53,394 nucleotides of DNA from a bacterium (GTDB taxonomy: Bacteria > Desulfobacterota > Binatia > HRBIN30 > CADEER01): the NCBI GenBank assembly GCA_030430165.1, contig JAUIGL010000042.1, forward strand, positions 1 to 53,394, read 5' to 3'. This document shows positions 24,364 to 33,013 of this stretch, one piece after another. Numbering within the stretch: the first letter of the stretch is position 1; every line of letters starts with the position of its first letter. Made by a program: the position numbers and the translations under genes. The notes below the pieces were generated by a model. That model saw nothing but the letters and a program-made list of their open reading frames with translations. It ran no database searches and had not been told where the DNA came from.

Positions 24364-24383
24364 TACGTACGTGAGACTACGTA
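24364..24383. promoter_or_regulatory. paired TACGTA motif, copy 2
   Basis: TACGTA at 24364-24369 and 24378-24383, the same 14-bp offset as at 7280-7299, 66 bp upstream of the ATG of the secreted protein. Conservation of spacing but not of the spacer sequence suggests a protein binding site. Confidence 0.5.
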
Positions 24384-24630
24384 TCGACTCCTTGTCGCAC
24401 ACGATCGTAGTGTCGATGCGGCGAAGATCGTTGGTGCGTGGACCGGTCCCGCTCGGCCTCTTGAGCGATTCGCAACAGTGCGAGCGACCTCCCTGCCTCG
24501 TCGCGCGACCCGGAGGAAAGCACAGGCGGCTCCGCTGTGCCGCTTCGGCATGCAGCGAAGCGAACCGGTTCTTCGCTCGACGCGCCGATGACGGTTGATA
24601 GATAGGCATCCCGCCGAACTGCCCGTGTGC
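24384..24630. other. intergenic region, nothing identified
   Basis: 247 bp upstream of the secreted-protein promoter. No gene-like frame or RNA motif is supported. Confidence 0.35.
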
Positions 24631-24711
24631 TAACAGTCGGTTGAAAAAGTAGGGCAGGAGCGAGAATGAGAGATCCATTTGCAGCCGTCCTACTTTTTCA
24701 AGGGGCTGCTA
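24631..24711. repeat. short inverted-end (MITE-like) element
   Basis: TTGAAAAAGTAGG (24641-24653) pairs perfectly with CCTACTTTTTCAA (24689-24701), extended outward imperfectly by TAACAGTCGG and GGGCTGCTAA. The unit is about 80 bp and looks like the joined ends of an insertion sequence; the A/T runs could also let it terminate transcription in both directions. Confidence 0.55.
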
Positions 24712-24745
24712 AGCTTATCGTCTTCGACATCGCTGGAGGTGGGGT

Positions 24746-25285
24746 ATGGGTGCGGTCATCGGGTTTGCCATCGCCAATTTTACGCTGACGTTTCTCGTCA
24801 TTGGTCTCGTCATCTCGGGCTGCGTGCTGGCCCGGGCCGATAAGCCGCTGACGGCCGCGGTCGTGGTCGAAGCGGTCTTCAAATGGTTCCTCTTCTTCTC
24901 GATCGGCGTCAGCTATCTCTGTAACGCGGTCATGCACACGCTTTTCGCCGAGACTGTCGCCGCCTACATCGGCTGGCAGAACAGCCCGTTTCAGTACGAA
25001 GTCGGGTTCGCCAGCCTTGGCTTTGCCGCGGTCGGCTTCTTGGCCGTGTGGCGGAGTTTCGACATGCGCCTGGCTGCGGTCCTCGGACCGGCCTTCTTTC
25101 TGTGGGGTGCGGCCGGCGGCCATATCTATCAAATGATCACCGCGCACAATTTCGCGCCCGGCAATGCCGGGGTCATCTTCTGGACCGACGTCTTCGTACC
25201 GGTGATTGGCTTCACCCTCCTGTGGCTTCAGCACCGCCACGGCGAAGCGGAGCGCACACCGGCCGAACTGGCTGCGGCGCCTTGA
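24746..25285 (+). CDS. DUF6790-type integral membrane protein
   Basis: 179 residues with about five hydrophobic helices (ANFTLTFLVIGLVISGCVLA near 9-30; WFLFFSIGVSYLCNAVMHTL near 46-67; others at 85-105, 112-130 and 145-162). The segment AAYIGWQNSPFQYEVGFASL is characteristic of the DUF6790 family, which has no known function. The ATG is preceded by GGAGGTGGGGT. Single-gene unit, divergent from the secreted Cys-rich gene. Confidence 0.7.
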   Translation: MGAVIGFAIANFTLTFLVIGLVISGCVLARADKPLTAAVVVEAVFKWFLFFSIGVSYLCNAVMHTLFAETVAAYIGWQNSPFQYEVGFASLGFAAVGFLAVWRSFDMRLAAVLGPAFFLWGAAGGHIYQMITAHNFAPGNAGVIFWTDVFVPVIGFTLLWLQHRHGEAERTPAELAAAP

Positions 25286-25342
25286 GACGGTGCGCCCGGC
25301 GCAGGGACCGGAGCGAACCGCGGCCGGGCACGGGCTACTCGG

Positions 25343-25705
25343 CTACTTGTGCTTGGACGGTTTGGTCTTGGCCGGCAGCGAGGCGGCGTAGCGGAAGGCT
25401 TCGCGGATCCAGCGGCGCAGAGTTGTGCGATCGGCGAGCATCGACTTCGGTACGACCACGTACTCGCGCATGACGCGGCCCTGCATCGGCTCGAAACGAG
25501 ATGCGCCGGCGGTCGCGAGTAGCTTCTCTCGCTTGGTCTCGGGCAGGCGGACGACGAGGTTCTGCTGGTGCAGGCCGGTGAACATGTTGCCGCCGACGAA
25601 GGCGCAGGGGTAGCCGAACATCTTGCGTCGCTCGACCGCCGCGTCGCCGGGCAGTGCTTCGTAGAAGGCTTCGACGAGTGCCGGTTTCGATTTCTGCCAA
25701 GCCAT
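25343..25705 (-). CDS. TfoX N-terminal-domain protein
   Basis: 120 residues from the ATG at 25705 (a TTG three codons upstream is less likely). The pattern ALPGDAAVERRKMFGYPCAF, then VGGNMFTGLHQQNLVVRLPE, matches TfoX/Sxy N-terminal domains; stand-alone copies are common and of uncertain function, while full TfoX regulates competence. The Lys-rich C-terminus may bind nucleic acid. It sits 30 bp downstream of the endonuclease V stop and probably shares its transcript. Confidence 0.75.
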   Translation of the reverse strand: MAWQKSKPALVEAFYEALPGDAAVERRKMFGYPCAFVGGNMFTGLHQQNLVVRLPETKREKLLATAGASRFEPMQGRVMREYVVVPKSMLADRTTLRRWIREAFRYAASLPAKTKPSKHK

Positions 25706-25735
25706 GCGGCCCAATAGTCGGTGTTGTCGCAGCGA

Positions 25736-26422
25736 TCAAGCTGTCGATCGCGCGCGTTTCGCGCGCGCAACCAAGCGGTCGGCGAGTCGAGTCGGCTCGG
25801 GCAGCCGATAGCCGACGGCACAGCGCAGGACTAGGCGCTCCGCGCCCGGCTGGTCGATCAGGTGGCCGGGGCTGACGTAGACCGGGCGAACACCGTCGCG
25901 AGTTCGCACCACTCTGCCGACGAGCTCGTCGCGATGGACCAAGCGGCAGCGGGCACCGCGCCGCGATCCGGGCTCTCGGTGCTCGCCGACCAACCGGCTC
26001 TTGGCGCAGCCGAGCGAGGGAATGCCGACCAGGACGCCGATGTGGCAGGCGATTCCGAAGCGTCGCGGATGGGCGAGCCCGTGTCCGTCGCACATGATGG
26101 CGTCTGGCACCGTGTCGAGCTGCCGCAGCGCGGCGATCAGCGCCGGTGCCTCGCGAAACGAGAGCAGGCCCGGGACGTAGGGGAAGCGCAATGGGGACTT
26201 GGCCGTATGCTCCTCCAGCACGACGCGACGGTCGGCGTCCCAGAGGACGACCCCACCGATGCAGTATTCGCCGTCGCGGCTGAATGCCGCGTCGACTCCG
26301 GCGACGACCCGCGGTTCGTGAGAAAGCGGCTCGAGGATGACGCGGCCGGAGAGCTCGCGTTGCACCTGGATCGCCCGCTTCGGCGACAGATCCCAGGTGT
26401 GCGGCGGGCGCGGGATCCGCAC
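25736..26422 (-). CDS. nfi: endonuclease V (deoxyinosine 3' endonuclease)
   Basis: 228 residues, normal length. Family motifs are present: VAGVDAAFS with the metal-binding Asp, the PYVPGLLSFREAPALIAAL block, MCDGHGLAHPRRFGIACHIG and a later catalytic-region Lys (GCAKSRLVGE). The enzyme nicks DNA at the second phosphodiester 3' of deoxyinosine and initiates repair of deaminated adenine. Its ATG lies 2 bp after the stop of the Na/Pi cotransporter gene, so the two are translationally close. Confidence 0.93.
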   Translation of the reverse strand: MRIPRPPHTWDLSPKRAIQVQRELSGRVILEPLSHEPRVVAGVDAAFSRDGEYCIGGVVLWDADRRVVLEEHTAKSPLRFPYVPGLLSFREAPALIAALRQLDTVPDAIMCDGHGLAHPRRFGIACHIGVLVGIPSLGCAKSRLVGEHREPGSRRGARCRLVHRDELVGRVVRTRDGVRPVYVSPGHLIDQPGAERLVLRCAVGYRLPEPTRLADRLVARAKRARSTA

Positions 26423-26424
26423 CG

Positions 26425-28086
26425 CTACTTCAGTCCCTGGAAGGCCTGGGCGATATTGACCGAGTGGTTCCGAATCCGCCGCATTGCGACCAGCATGTCG
26501 TTGAAGAAGATCCCGGCGTCGGGATCGAAGCGCTGCGCGGCGAGACGCGCCAGGTTGTCGTCACGCAGTTGGTCCGCCGTCTCCAGTAGGACTCGGCTCT
26601 TCGCGTTGACCGTCTCCATCCAGCTGGTTTCCTCGCGGCGCCCGCGGTCGATGACCTCGTCGTAGAACTCGATGGTGGCGTCGAGGTACTGGTTGAGGTC
26701 GCGCATTGCGCGCTGGTCCATCTCGATGTTCATCCGCAGCATACGCCGCCGGTAGTTGGCGAGGCGCTCGCAATAGTCGGCGACGCTCTCGATCTCGCTG
26801 GCGAGCCGCATCAGGTTGCGAATCTCTTCCGTCTGTCCCTCGGTCAGGACACCGGGCATCACCTTGGACATGAAGGCGATGATGTCGTGCTGAATGGCGT
26901 CGGTGATTCGCTCCTTTCTCAGGATGCGGTCGCGGATTCGCGACCCGGTGGCCATCGGCTGGCGGTAGAGTGTCTTCGTCAGGTGGAGAATGTCGTGGGT
27001 GATCCCGGCGAGATGAACCACTTCGAGACGGCCCTGCTCGATCGCCAAGGTCGGTGACTCGGCCATGCTGGGGTGGAGGAACTCGAGGTTGGTCTGCTCG
27101 GTGTGGCCTTCGGGGGCGAGCCGGCTGACCACGCGCACCAGCGGATCGAGGAGCGGCAGGGCGACCGCGGCGAGCATGACGTTGAAGCTGGTGTAGGCGA
27201 CTGCGATGTGACCGGCGATCGAAGGGTGGTAGCCGTTGGCGTCCACCAGCCGCGGATCGCCCGGGTAGAGGCGATCGATGAGCTCGAGCCACTGGGGAAA
27301 GACGAACGCAGCGACGAGCACTGCAATCGTGTTGACCGCGAAGTGGAAGGCCGCGGTGCGGCGGGCGTTGGTCGTTCCCTGGGAGGCCGCCAGCTGGGCG
27401 GCGACCGTCGTGCCGATGTTCTGGCCGAGAATGAAGGCCGCGGCGCCCTCGAAGGAGAGGAGTCCAGTGGTGGCGAGGGCGATGGTGATGCCGAGCGTGG
27501 TGTTCGAGGACTGAACCGCAACCGTGAAGACCGCGCCGGTGGCGATGCTGAGGGCGAGGTTGGCGAGGTCGCGGTTGCCGAAAGCGGCGAACGCGCCGGC
27601 TAGCTCGGGAAAATCGTGGATCATCGCCGCGCCGGTCTTCATCAGGTGCAGACCGAAGAACAGCATACCGATCCCCGCCGCGAGCTGTCCGGCGAAGCGG
27701 GTACCTTCGTGGCTGGAGAAGAACTGCAAAAACGCGCCGATGCCGAGCAGCAGGAGGGCGGACTGCCGGATCTCGAGGATGAGCACCCACCCGGTGATGG
27801 TGACCCCGATGTTGGCGCCGAGCATCACCGATGCGGCGTGCACGAGGTCCATCAGGCCGGAGTTGACGAAGGAGACGACGAGAACCGAGGTCACCGACGA
27901 CGACTGGACGATCGCCGCTGCGGCGGCGCCGGAGGCGACGCCGATCAGGCGCCCCGCGGAGGCGCTGGCGACGATGCGGCGCAAGCGGTCGGCAGCGACG
28001 ACTTGCATCGCCTCCGAGGTCGATCGGGCGCCGAGCATGAAGAGCCCGAGACCGCCGAACAGATAACAGGTGATCTCGCCTAGCAT
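26425..28086 (-). CDS. Na+/phosphate cotransporter with PhoU-like tail
   Basis: 553 residues. The N-terminal half carries the two inverted Na/Pi repeats with the QSSS signature (AAAAAIVQSSSVTSVLVVSF near 60; TVAVQSSNTTLGITIALATT near 185) and about 8-10 hydrophobic helices. The C-terminal 200 residues are a helical PhoU-like domain (residues 340-550). It imports or exports phosphate coupled to Na+ across the inner membrane. GAGGG lies just upstream of the ATG at 28086. Confidence 0.9.
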   Translation of the reverse strand: MLGEITCYLFGGLGLFMLGARSTSEAMQVVAADRLRRIVASASAGRLIGVASGAAAAAIVQSSSVTSVLVVSFVNSGLMDLVHAASVMLGANIGVTITGWVLILEIRQSALLLLGIGAFLQFFSSHEGTRFAGQLAAGIGMLFFGLHLMKTGAAMIHDFPELAGAFAAFGNRDLANLALSIATGAVFTVAVQSSNTTLGITIALATTGLLSFEGAAAFILGQNIGTTVAAQLAASQGTTNARRTAAFHFAVNTIAVLVAAFVFPQWLELIDRLYPGDPRLVDANGYHPSIAGHIAVAYTSFNVMLAAVALPLLDPLVRVVSRLAPEGHTEQTNLEFLHPSMAESPTLAIEQGRLEVVHLAGITHDILHLTKTLYRQPMATGSRIRDRILRKERITDAIQHDIIAFMSKVMPGVLTEGQTEEIRNLMRLASEIESVADYCERLANYRRRMLRMNIEMDQRAMRDLNQYLDATIEFYDEVIDRGRREETSWMETVNAKSRVLLETADQLRDDNLARLAAQRFDPDAGIFFNDMLVAMRRIRNHSVNIAQAFQGLK

Positions 28087-28203
28087 GAAGTCCCTCAGAA
28101 CCGGGTCGACGGACGCGGCCGAGCGCCGCGTGCTCCTCGCCGATTCGCGTGCTGCAAGAGCTATCCGGACTGCGCTGGCCGAGTCAAAGGACCGGCGCGG
28201 GTC

Positions 28204-29391
28204 TCAGAGTCGTTTGGCGCAGCGCAGGGCGGCGCCGCCGATCTGCGCCGTGCGAATGTCGCCGAAGGGAGTGCCGAATCCACTGTTGAGGACGAGTGCC
28301 ACGGCCAGCTCGCGGTCCGGGTCGGCCCACGCACCGGAGCCGCCGAAGCCGTAGTGGCCAAAGCCGCGCGGCGGAGTACCGCGGGTAGTCGCGGCGCGGT
28401 GGTAGCCGAGGCGCCAGTGCATCGGGAAAGGCACGACCTTGTCGAACTTGCGCGTCTGGATCTCGGTCGCTCGCTGCATGGTGGCTTCGGACAGAAGCCG
28501 GACTCCATCGAGCTCGCCGCCGGCGGCGAGCGCGGCGTACATCTTGGCGAGCGAGCGCGCCGTGAATGCACCGGTTGCGGCGGGAATGCAGGCGCGTACG
28601 GCGTCGGGGGAGGACCAGTCGAAGGACTCGATGTCGGGCGGCATCAGCGCGGCCGCCATGCGCTCCGGGTCGACCGGGAAGTTGACCAGTCGCAGGGCTC
28701 CATGGATTCGCTTGACCGCGGGGCGCATGCGTTGGACGCGGTCCATCCGCTCGCGCTCGATCACCAGCTTGGCGACGCGTTTGACCTCTTTCTCCGGCAC
28801 CCCGATGTAGAGGCCGTCGAGGCCGAGCGGTTCGGCGATCTCGCTCTGGACGAGCTCCGGAACCGTGCGGTCGGTGACCCGGTGAATCACCTCGCCGACC
28901 AACCAGCCGTAGGTCAGACCGTGGTAGGCGCTCATCCCTCCCGGCGCGTGCTTCGGAGTCGCGGCGGCGAGCGAGGAAGTCATGAACTCCCAGTCGAGCA
29001 TTCGATCGGCGGAATCGATCAGATTGCGGATGTCGTAGAGCCCGGCTTGGTGGCAGAGGAGGTGGCGGACCGTGATCGCTGCCTTGCCGGCCTGTGCGAA
29101 CTCGGGCCAGAACTTGGCTACTGGATCGTCGTAGTCGAGCAGGTCCTGGTCGACCAGCTTGTGGAGCAGGGTGGCGACGACCCCTTTGGTGGTCGAAAAG
29201 GACACGGACAGGGTCTTCGCTCCCCAGCGTTTTCCCGTGTCGTCGGCGTGTCCGCCGCGGATATCGACGACCTTCTTGCCGCGGTGGTAGACGCACACCG
29301 CGGCGCCGCCGCCGTGCGGCGTTGCGCGCAACTGCTTCTCCAGTGTTCGCGCGACCGGCCAGAAGTTGGGGTGAATTTGTCCTTCGATCAT
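28204..29391 (-). CDS. beta-lactamase-fold serine hydrolase (EstB/LACTB type)
   Basis: 395 residues from the ATG at 29391 (an upstream GTG at 29421 is possible). The catalytic S-x-x-K is STTK in SVSFSTTKGVVATLLH. The conserved tyrosine lies in SAYHGLTYGWLVGEVIHRVT, and FGHYGFGGSGAWADPD near the C-terminus fits the third motif region. Such proteins are esterases or peptidase-like hydrolases; no signal peptide is present, so it is likely cytoplasmic. Substrate unknown. Confidence 0.85.
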   Translation of the reverse strand: MIEGQIHPNFWPVARTLEKQLRATPHGGGAAVCVYHRGKKVVDIRGGHADDTGKRWGAKTLSVSFSTTKGVVATLLHKLVDQDLLDYDDPVAKFWPEFAQAGKAAITVRHLLCHQAGLYDIRNLIDSADRMLDWEFMTSSLAAATPKHAPGGMSAYHGLTYGWLVGEVIHRVTDRTVPELVQSEIAEPLGLDGLYIGVPEKEVKRVAKLVIERERMDRVQRMRPAVKRIHGALRLVNFPVDPERMAAALMPPDIESFDWSSPDAVRACIPAATGAFTARSLAKMYAALAAGGELDGVRLLSEATMQRATEIQTRKFDKVVPFPMHWRLGYHRAATTRGTPPRGFGHYGFGGSGAWADPDRELAVALVLNSGFGTPFGDIRTAQIGGAALRCAKRL

Positions 29392-29421
29392 CTGCGATCC
29401 CGGTTGCCGGAGTGAAGCCAC

Positions 29422-29889
29422 CTCCTACGGCACGACCACCGTAGTTGGTGCAGCTTGGGTAAATGCGGAAATCGAAACGTTCGCTGGCAGTCGATTTCCC
29501 CTGCCAGACCTTCGTTCGACCTACATGCGCGCCGGTCGTAGTACAATGGACTGCTCACTCGGTCACGATCGTCGGCAGGCGGGGGGCGGGCCGCCGTCTC
29601 TCGTTCCCCGCGTCGTGCACTTCGGAACGATCACCAGCCGGCGAGTCGTTGCGGGTGGCATGCGCGATGAGTGGACGCGTTGCCGCCGCAGTTGCGCTCC
29701 ACTTTGTTGTCTCGCTTGTTCTTGATCATGCGAATCGGCGTCGTTCTGACGCTTTTCGGTGACCATAAAGCTGTATGTTCTCAGCTACTTAGGCGAGAAA
29801 ATGACGATCGGCAACGAGCCGTGGCCAGGGGGCCATTGGGCCCAGCCGGGATCGCCACCCGGGCGCCGTCGGCGCGGCTTCGAAGGAGG
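29422..29889. other. intergenic region before the pseudopilin genes
   Basis: Gene-free. The left part serves the divergent hydrolase gene. The right part (29800-29889) is very GC-rich with nested inverted repeats (GGGGGCCATTGGGCCC, CGCCGTCGGCGCGG), perhaps regulatory structure or an upstream activator region for the sigma-54-like promoter at 29890. Confidence 0.35.
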
Positions 29890-29905
29890 TGGCCCGGCGC
29901 TTGCT
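29890..29905 (+). promoter_or_regulatory. sigma-54 type promoter
   Basis: TGGCCCGGCGCTTGCT matches the -24/-12 consensus TGGCACNNNNNTTGCW with only one clear deviation and the required 10 bases between GG and GC. Transcription would start near 29916, about 26 bp before the pseudopilin ATG. Confidence 0.55.
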
Positions 29906-29941
29906 GGTCAATAGCGGCAGGCAACTCGAGGGGACTGAACC

Positions 29942-30478
29942 ATGGCCAATTCCGCAAAGAGAGTCCGTCTGTTCGCTTCGCAAGGGGGGTCGACCCTCAC
30001 CGAGGTGCTGGTGACGATCGGGATCGTCACCGGCTTGATGGGAGTTGGTGTGCTCAGTCTGAGCCGCGGCTACCTGACTCTGGCAACGGCCAAGCAGAAT
30101 CTGGTCAACGATCTGCGCCGGGCCCGCATGCAGGCGACGCTCAAGGGGGCGCACTATCGCTTCGAGTCGAGCGGAAACGTCTATACGATCTCTCGCTTGG
30201 CCGACTCGGATGGCGACGGGCAGTGGGAGGTCGATCAGAACTCGAGTGCAAAGGTGGTCGAGTTGCCGGTCGGGTTCTCGGTTGCTGCTGCCTCCGAGAG
30301 CGGCGGCGGCTACTACGCCGAATTCGATTCGCGGGGACTGCTGGTCCCAGGCGACGACGGCTCCCTCGGCATCATCTCGGTGGTGTTGCGGGACGACAAG
30401 GGCCAGCTGGAGAGGCTTCACATCTGGCCGTCCGGCCAAGTCGAGCCCACCAGCGCTGGTACGACACAGGTCAGCTAG
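29942..30478 (+). CDS. GspH/FimT-type minor pseudopilin
   Basis: 178 residues. The prepilin signature GGSTLTEVLVTIGIVTGLMG provides the peptidase site (G before STLTE) with Glu at +5 and the hydrophobic assembly helix. The C-terminal domain is beta-rich (about 60-178). It would be processed by PilD and placed in a type IV pilus or type II secretion pseudopilus tip. GAGGGG lies upstream of the ATG. First gene of a three-pseudopilin run; overall homology to FimT is inferred from size and order. Confidence 0.8.
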   Translation: MANSAKRVRLFASQGGSTLTEVLVTIGIVTGLMGVGVLSLSRGYLTLATAKQNLVNDLRRARMQATLKGAHYRFESSGNVYTISRLADSDGDGQWEVDQNSSAKVVELPVGFSVAAASESGGGYYAEFDSRGLLVPGDDGSLGIISVVLRDDKGQLERLHIWPSGQVEPTSAGTTQVS

Positions 30479-30527
30479 CCGAAGTCGGATCGCGTCGCTC
30501 GCGGCCACCAACAGGGAGGACTCGGCA

Positions 30528-30917
30528 ATGAGAAAGAACTCGAGCAGCATCCGCCACCAGCGTGGCTTTACTCTGATCGAAGTAATGGTAGCGATTCTCG
30601 TCGTCGGTCTCGCCGCGACGGCGACGGCGACGGGAATGCGCGCGACCACCAACCTGTTGAGTGCCAACGAGTTGCACGCCGAGGCGATTACTCTCACCCA
30701 ACAGGCCATCGAGGATCTGCGCACGGTCAGCTACGATGTGATGGCCGGCGGCTCCAGAGTCTCCTCGGACGGCAGGTTCACGACGAGCTGGCAGGTCCAA
30801 GACGGCAACCCAGGCCCGGGAATGAAGTTCATCACCGCGACCACGAATTGGGCTTGGCGCGGCACTCCGCAGACCTACACCCTGCATACGGTCTACTCGC
30901 GCATCACCCCCAACTGA
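30528..30917 (+). CDS. PilV-type minor pseudopilin
   Basis: 129 residues from the ATG at 30528 (GGGAGGA at 30514-30520). The classic prepilin motif RGFTLIEVMVAILVVGLAAT sits at residue 11. The short C-terminal domain (QDGNPGPGMKFITATTNWAW) resembles PilV-like proteins, which are often about this size. It follows the first pseudopilin by 49 bp and is probably co-transcribed. Confidence 0.8.
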   Translation: MRKNSSSIRHQRGFTLIEVMVAILVVGLAATATATGMRATTNLLSANELHAEAITLTQQAIEDLRTVSYDVMAGGSRVSSDGRFTTSWQVQDGNPGPGMKFITATTNWAWRGTPQTYTLHTVYSRITPN

Positions 30918-31154
30918 AGCTCGCGTGCCGCCGCCGAAAGGTGCCGCCCCTGGATTGCAGGGGGGAGCTGCGCCCCGTTCTGGTCACCTGACCGATCGTC
31001 TTCCCAAGACTCTGCTGCGTTCGGTCGATGGGGCCCCGGCCTCGCTGCGACCGCGGTCGTACGGGACGGGCGGGTCGGTCGCTAAATCATACCTTTCCCG
31101 CATACGCGTCCCGCCACCTCCTCGGTACAACTGTTCCCACGCCGAGGAGGAACG
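30918..31154. other. 237-bp gap within the pseudopilin run
   Basis: No gene seen. Contains the inverted pair GACCGATCG/CGGTCGATGG around CTTCCCAAGACTCTGCTGCGTT. GAGGAGGAACG immediately before the next ATG is its ribosome site. The gap may carry a secondary promoter. Confidence 0.4.
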
Positions 31155-31985
31155 ATGCACAATTCGAAGACAGCGGACGCGGGGTACAGTTTGGTCGAGC
31201 TACTGGTTGCGATGATGCTTTCCGGCATCGCGCTCAGTGTGATGGCGACCGACTTTTCGCACACCGTGCAGCAGCGCCACCAGCTGAATCAGGTCGCCGA
31301 GGCGCAACAAGGGGTGAGCGCGGCGATTACCTTCGTTTCCCAGGAGTTGCGGCAAGCCGGTGCCTGTCTGCCTGCCCTCGGCGAGTTCCTCGCTCTCGAC
31401 GGTGAGAACGACGGCAACCAGGACACCCTCCGCCTGCGCATCGGCCGCATCCGGCGCGACAGCATGACCTGCATCCGCACCGTCACCGTGACAAATGCGG
31501 TCGCCGGCGACTCGACCCTCCAGGTGCAGGACATCGCCGGCTTCGACGTCGGTCAGTACATCTACGTCACCCGAACGGGTGGTCGCGGCAAGACGTTCGT
31601 CATCTCCGACATCGATGAGACGGTTGAGACGATCACCATCGAGGGCTCCCTCGACGGCAACTATCAAGCCGGTGGCGGGGTCTACGCAATCGAGGAGAGA
31701 ACCTACGCGATCGACGGATCAGGCGCCGAACCCATCCTGACGGTGGCCGTCGACGACGGCGAACCGGAACCCTTCGCCAGAGGCATCGAGGTGTTCGACA
31801 TTCGCTATCGACTCGGTGACTGCGTCGACTGCGGTGCGGTCGACCTGCCGGCCGACGGCACCGAGTGGCGGTTGGTTCGTGAGGTCGAGCTGACGGTGGC
31901 GTCTCGGTCGCGAGCAACCCAGCAGAACGGTGCCGCCCACGTCGTGCGTGAGAGCACGACGATCAAACCGCGCAACCTTCTCTGA
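31155..31985 (+). CDS. PilW-type minor pseudopilin
   Basis: 276 residues. The prepilin motif AGYSLVELLVAMMLSGIALS (residue 9) keeps Glu5 of the mature form. The large beta-rich C-terminal region contains LRQAGACLP (the conserved E-L-R-Q-A-G block of PilW) and two Cys-containing stretches (TCIRTV, CVDCGAVD). It likely primes pilus or pseudopilus assembly with the two upstream proteins. No PilX, PilY1 or major pilin follows; the next gene is a convergent transporter. Confidence 0.85.
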   Translation: MHNSKTADAGYSLVELLVAMMLSGIALSVMATDFSHTVQQRHQLNQVAEAQQGVSAAITFVSQELRQAGACLPALGEFLALDGENDGNQDTLRLRIGRIRRDSMTCIRTVTVTNAVAGDSTLQVQDIAGFDVGQYIYVTRTGGRGKTFVISDIDETVETITIEGSLDGNYQAGGGVYAIEERTYAIDGSGAEPILTVAVDDGEPEPFARGIEVFDIRYRLGDCVDCGAVDLPADGTEWRLVREVELTVASRSRATQQNGAAHVVRESTTIKPRNLL

Positions 31986-32028
31986 CTGCCTCCCAAGCGG
32001 GGCCGGCTACCTCCCTGGTCTGCCCTGA

Positions 32029-32967
32029 TCAACCCCCTCCCGGCTCTGCCGCGGAGGGGGTTTTCTCTCGTGGGTTCGGATGATTGCGGCGGCGGTGGGT
32101 GGACACCAGCGGCGCCACGACTGGTAGCGCGATGCCGCCGTACATGAGGGCGATGTAGAGCACGCCGTCGGCGAACGGGTCGGCTACGCCGGGAATCACC
32201 GGAAACAACGAGGCCTTGATCATCAGCGCGAGATTGGTGTTGCGCACGGTGACCTCGACGGCGATGGCGATCTGATCGGCGTCTGCGACTCGCGTCGCGC
32301 GGGTTACAACAAGCGCGACGATCTGCGCCGACAGGGCGAGAAGGACGATGCCGAGGATCGCCGAAACGCCCTGTTCCATCGGGTCGACTCGCCCCGCACC
32401 CGAGGCGCCGATGATCATCAGCACGATGACGAAGATGCTGAGCTGGATCGCTCGCTGCGCGATCAGATCGCGCCACCCGGGGAAGCGAGCGCCGACGAAC
32501 ATGCCGAAAGCGAGCGGCGCGAGCAGGCACAAGGCGATGTCGAAGGCGATCTGTCGCGTCGGCATCTCGAATGCCTCCGGCAGCGATGCCGATGCGAACA
32601 GCTGCAGGATTGCGGGTGTCGTCACCAGACAGCCGACCGTGGTGACCGCGGTCAGCGCAATCGACAGCGCGATGTTGCCGCGTCCGACGTAGGTGATGAC
32701 GTTGGAGATCGTTCCACCCGGTACCGCTGCGACGAGAATCAGACCGGTGGCGATTCCCGGGCTCACCCCGAGGAGCTTGCTTACTGCGACCGCGATCAGT
32801 GGGACCGTGATCAACTGAATTGCCATTCCCGTGAGGAAGGGGCGCGGCGAGCGAAACTCCGCCGCGAAGTCCTGTGGAGTGAGCTTGGCTCCCATGCCGA
32901 ACATCGCCAGGGCGAGCTGCGCAGCGGCGAAGGCGAACTCGTGCTCGAGGTACCAGTCAAAGATCAT
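32029..32967 (-). CDS. bile acid:sodium symporter (BASS) family transporter
   Basis: 312 residues with 9-10 hydrophobic helices and family blocks MFGMGAKLTPQDFAAEFRSP, LVAAVPGGTISNVITYVGRG (the crossover region with the GG-x-S-N pattern) and EVTVRNTNLALMIKASLFP. It imports organic anions with Na+ across the inner membrane; bacterial substrates vary (pantothenate, sulphated or carboxylated compounds). Its last codons (REKTPSAAEPGGG) are encoded by the pseudopilin terminator hairpin. Confidence 0.88.
   Translation of the reverse strand: MIFDWYLEHEFAFAAAQLALAMFGMGAKLTPQDFAAEFRSPRPFLTGMAIQLITVPLIAVAVSKLLGVSPGIATGLILVAAVPGGTISNVITYVGRGNIALSIALTAVTTVGCLVTTPAILQLFASASLPEAFEMPTRQIAFDIALCLLAPLAFGMFVGARFPGWRDLIAQRAIQLSIFVIVLMIIGASGAGRVDPMEQGVSAILGIVLLALSAQIVALVVTRATRVADADQIAIAVEVTVRNTNLALMIKASLFPVIPGVADPFADGVLYIALMYGGIALPVVAPLVSTHRRRNHPNPREKTPSAAEPGGG
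32031..32064 (+). terminator. rho-independent terminator of the pseudopilin operon
   Basis: AACCCCCTCC (32031-32040) pairs with GGAGGGGGTT (32053-32062) and is followed by TTCTCTC; on the minus strand AACCCCCTCC is likewise followed by a coding end. It overlaps the last codons of the convergent transporter gene. Confidence 0.75.
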
Positions 32968-33013
32968 CGTGGCGGGGTCGTGTCGGCTCGTTTCGAGGGC
33001 GTACGGTCGGGGC

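Noticed and set aside
29800..29941. possible cyclic-di-GMP (GEMM) riboswitch before the pseudopilin genes
   Set aside because: The region is structured and the context fits, but the conserved GEMM core (such as GACGCAAAGCC and the paired tetraloop/receptor) is absent.
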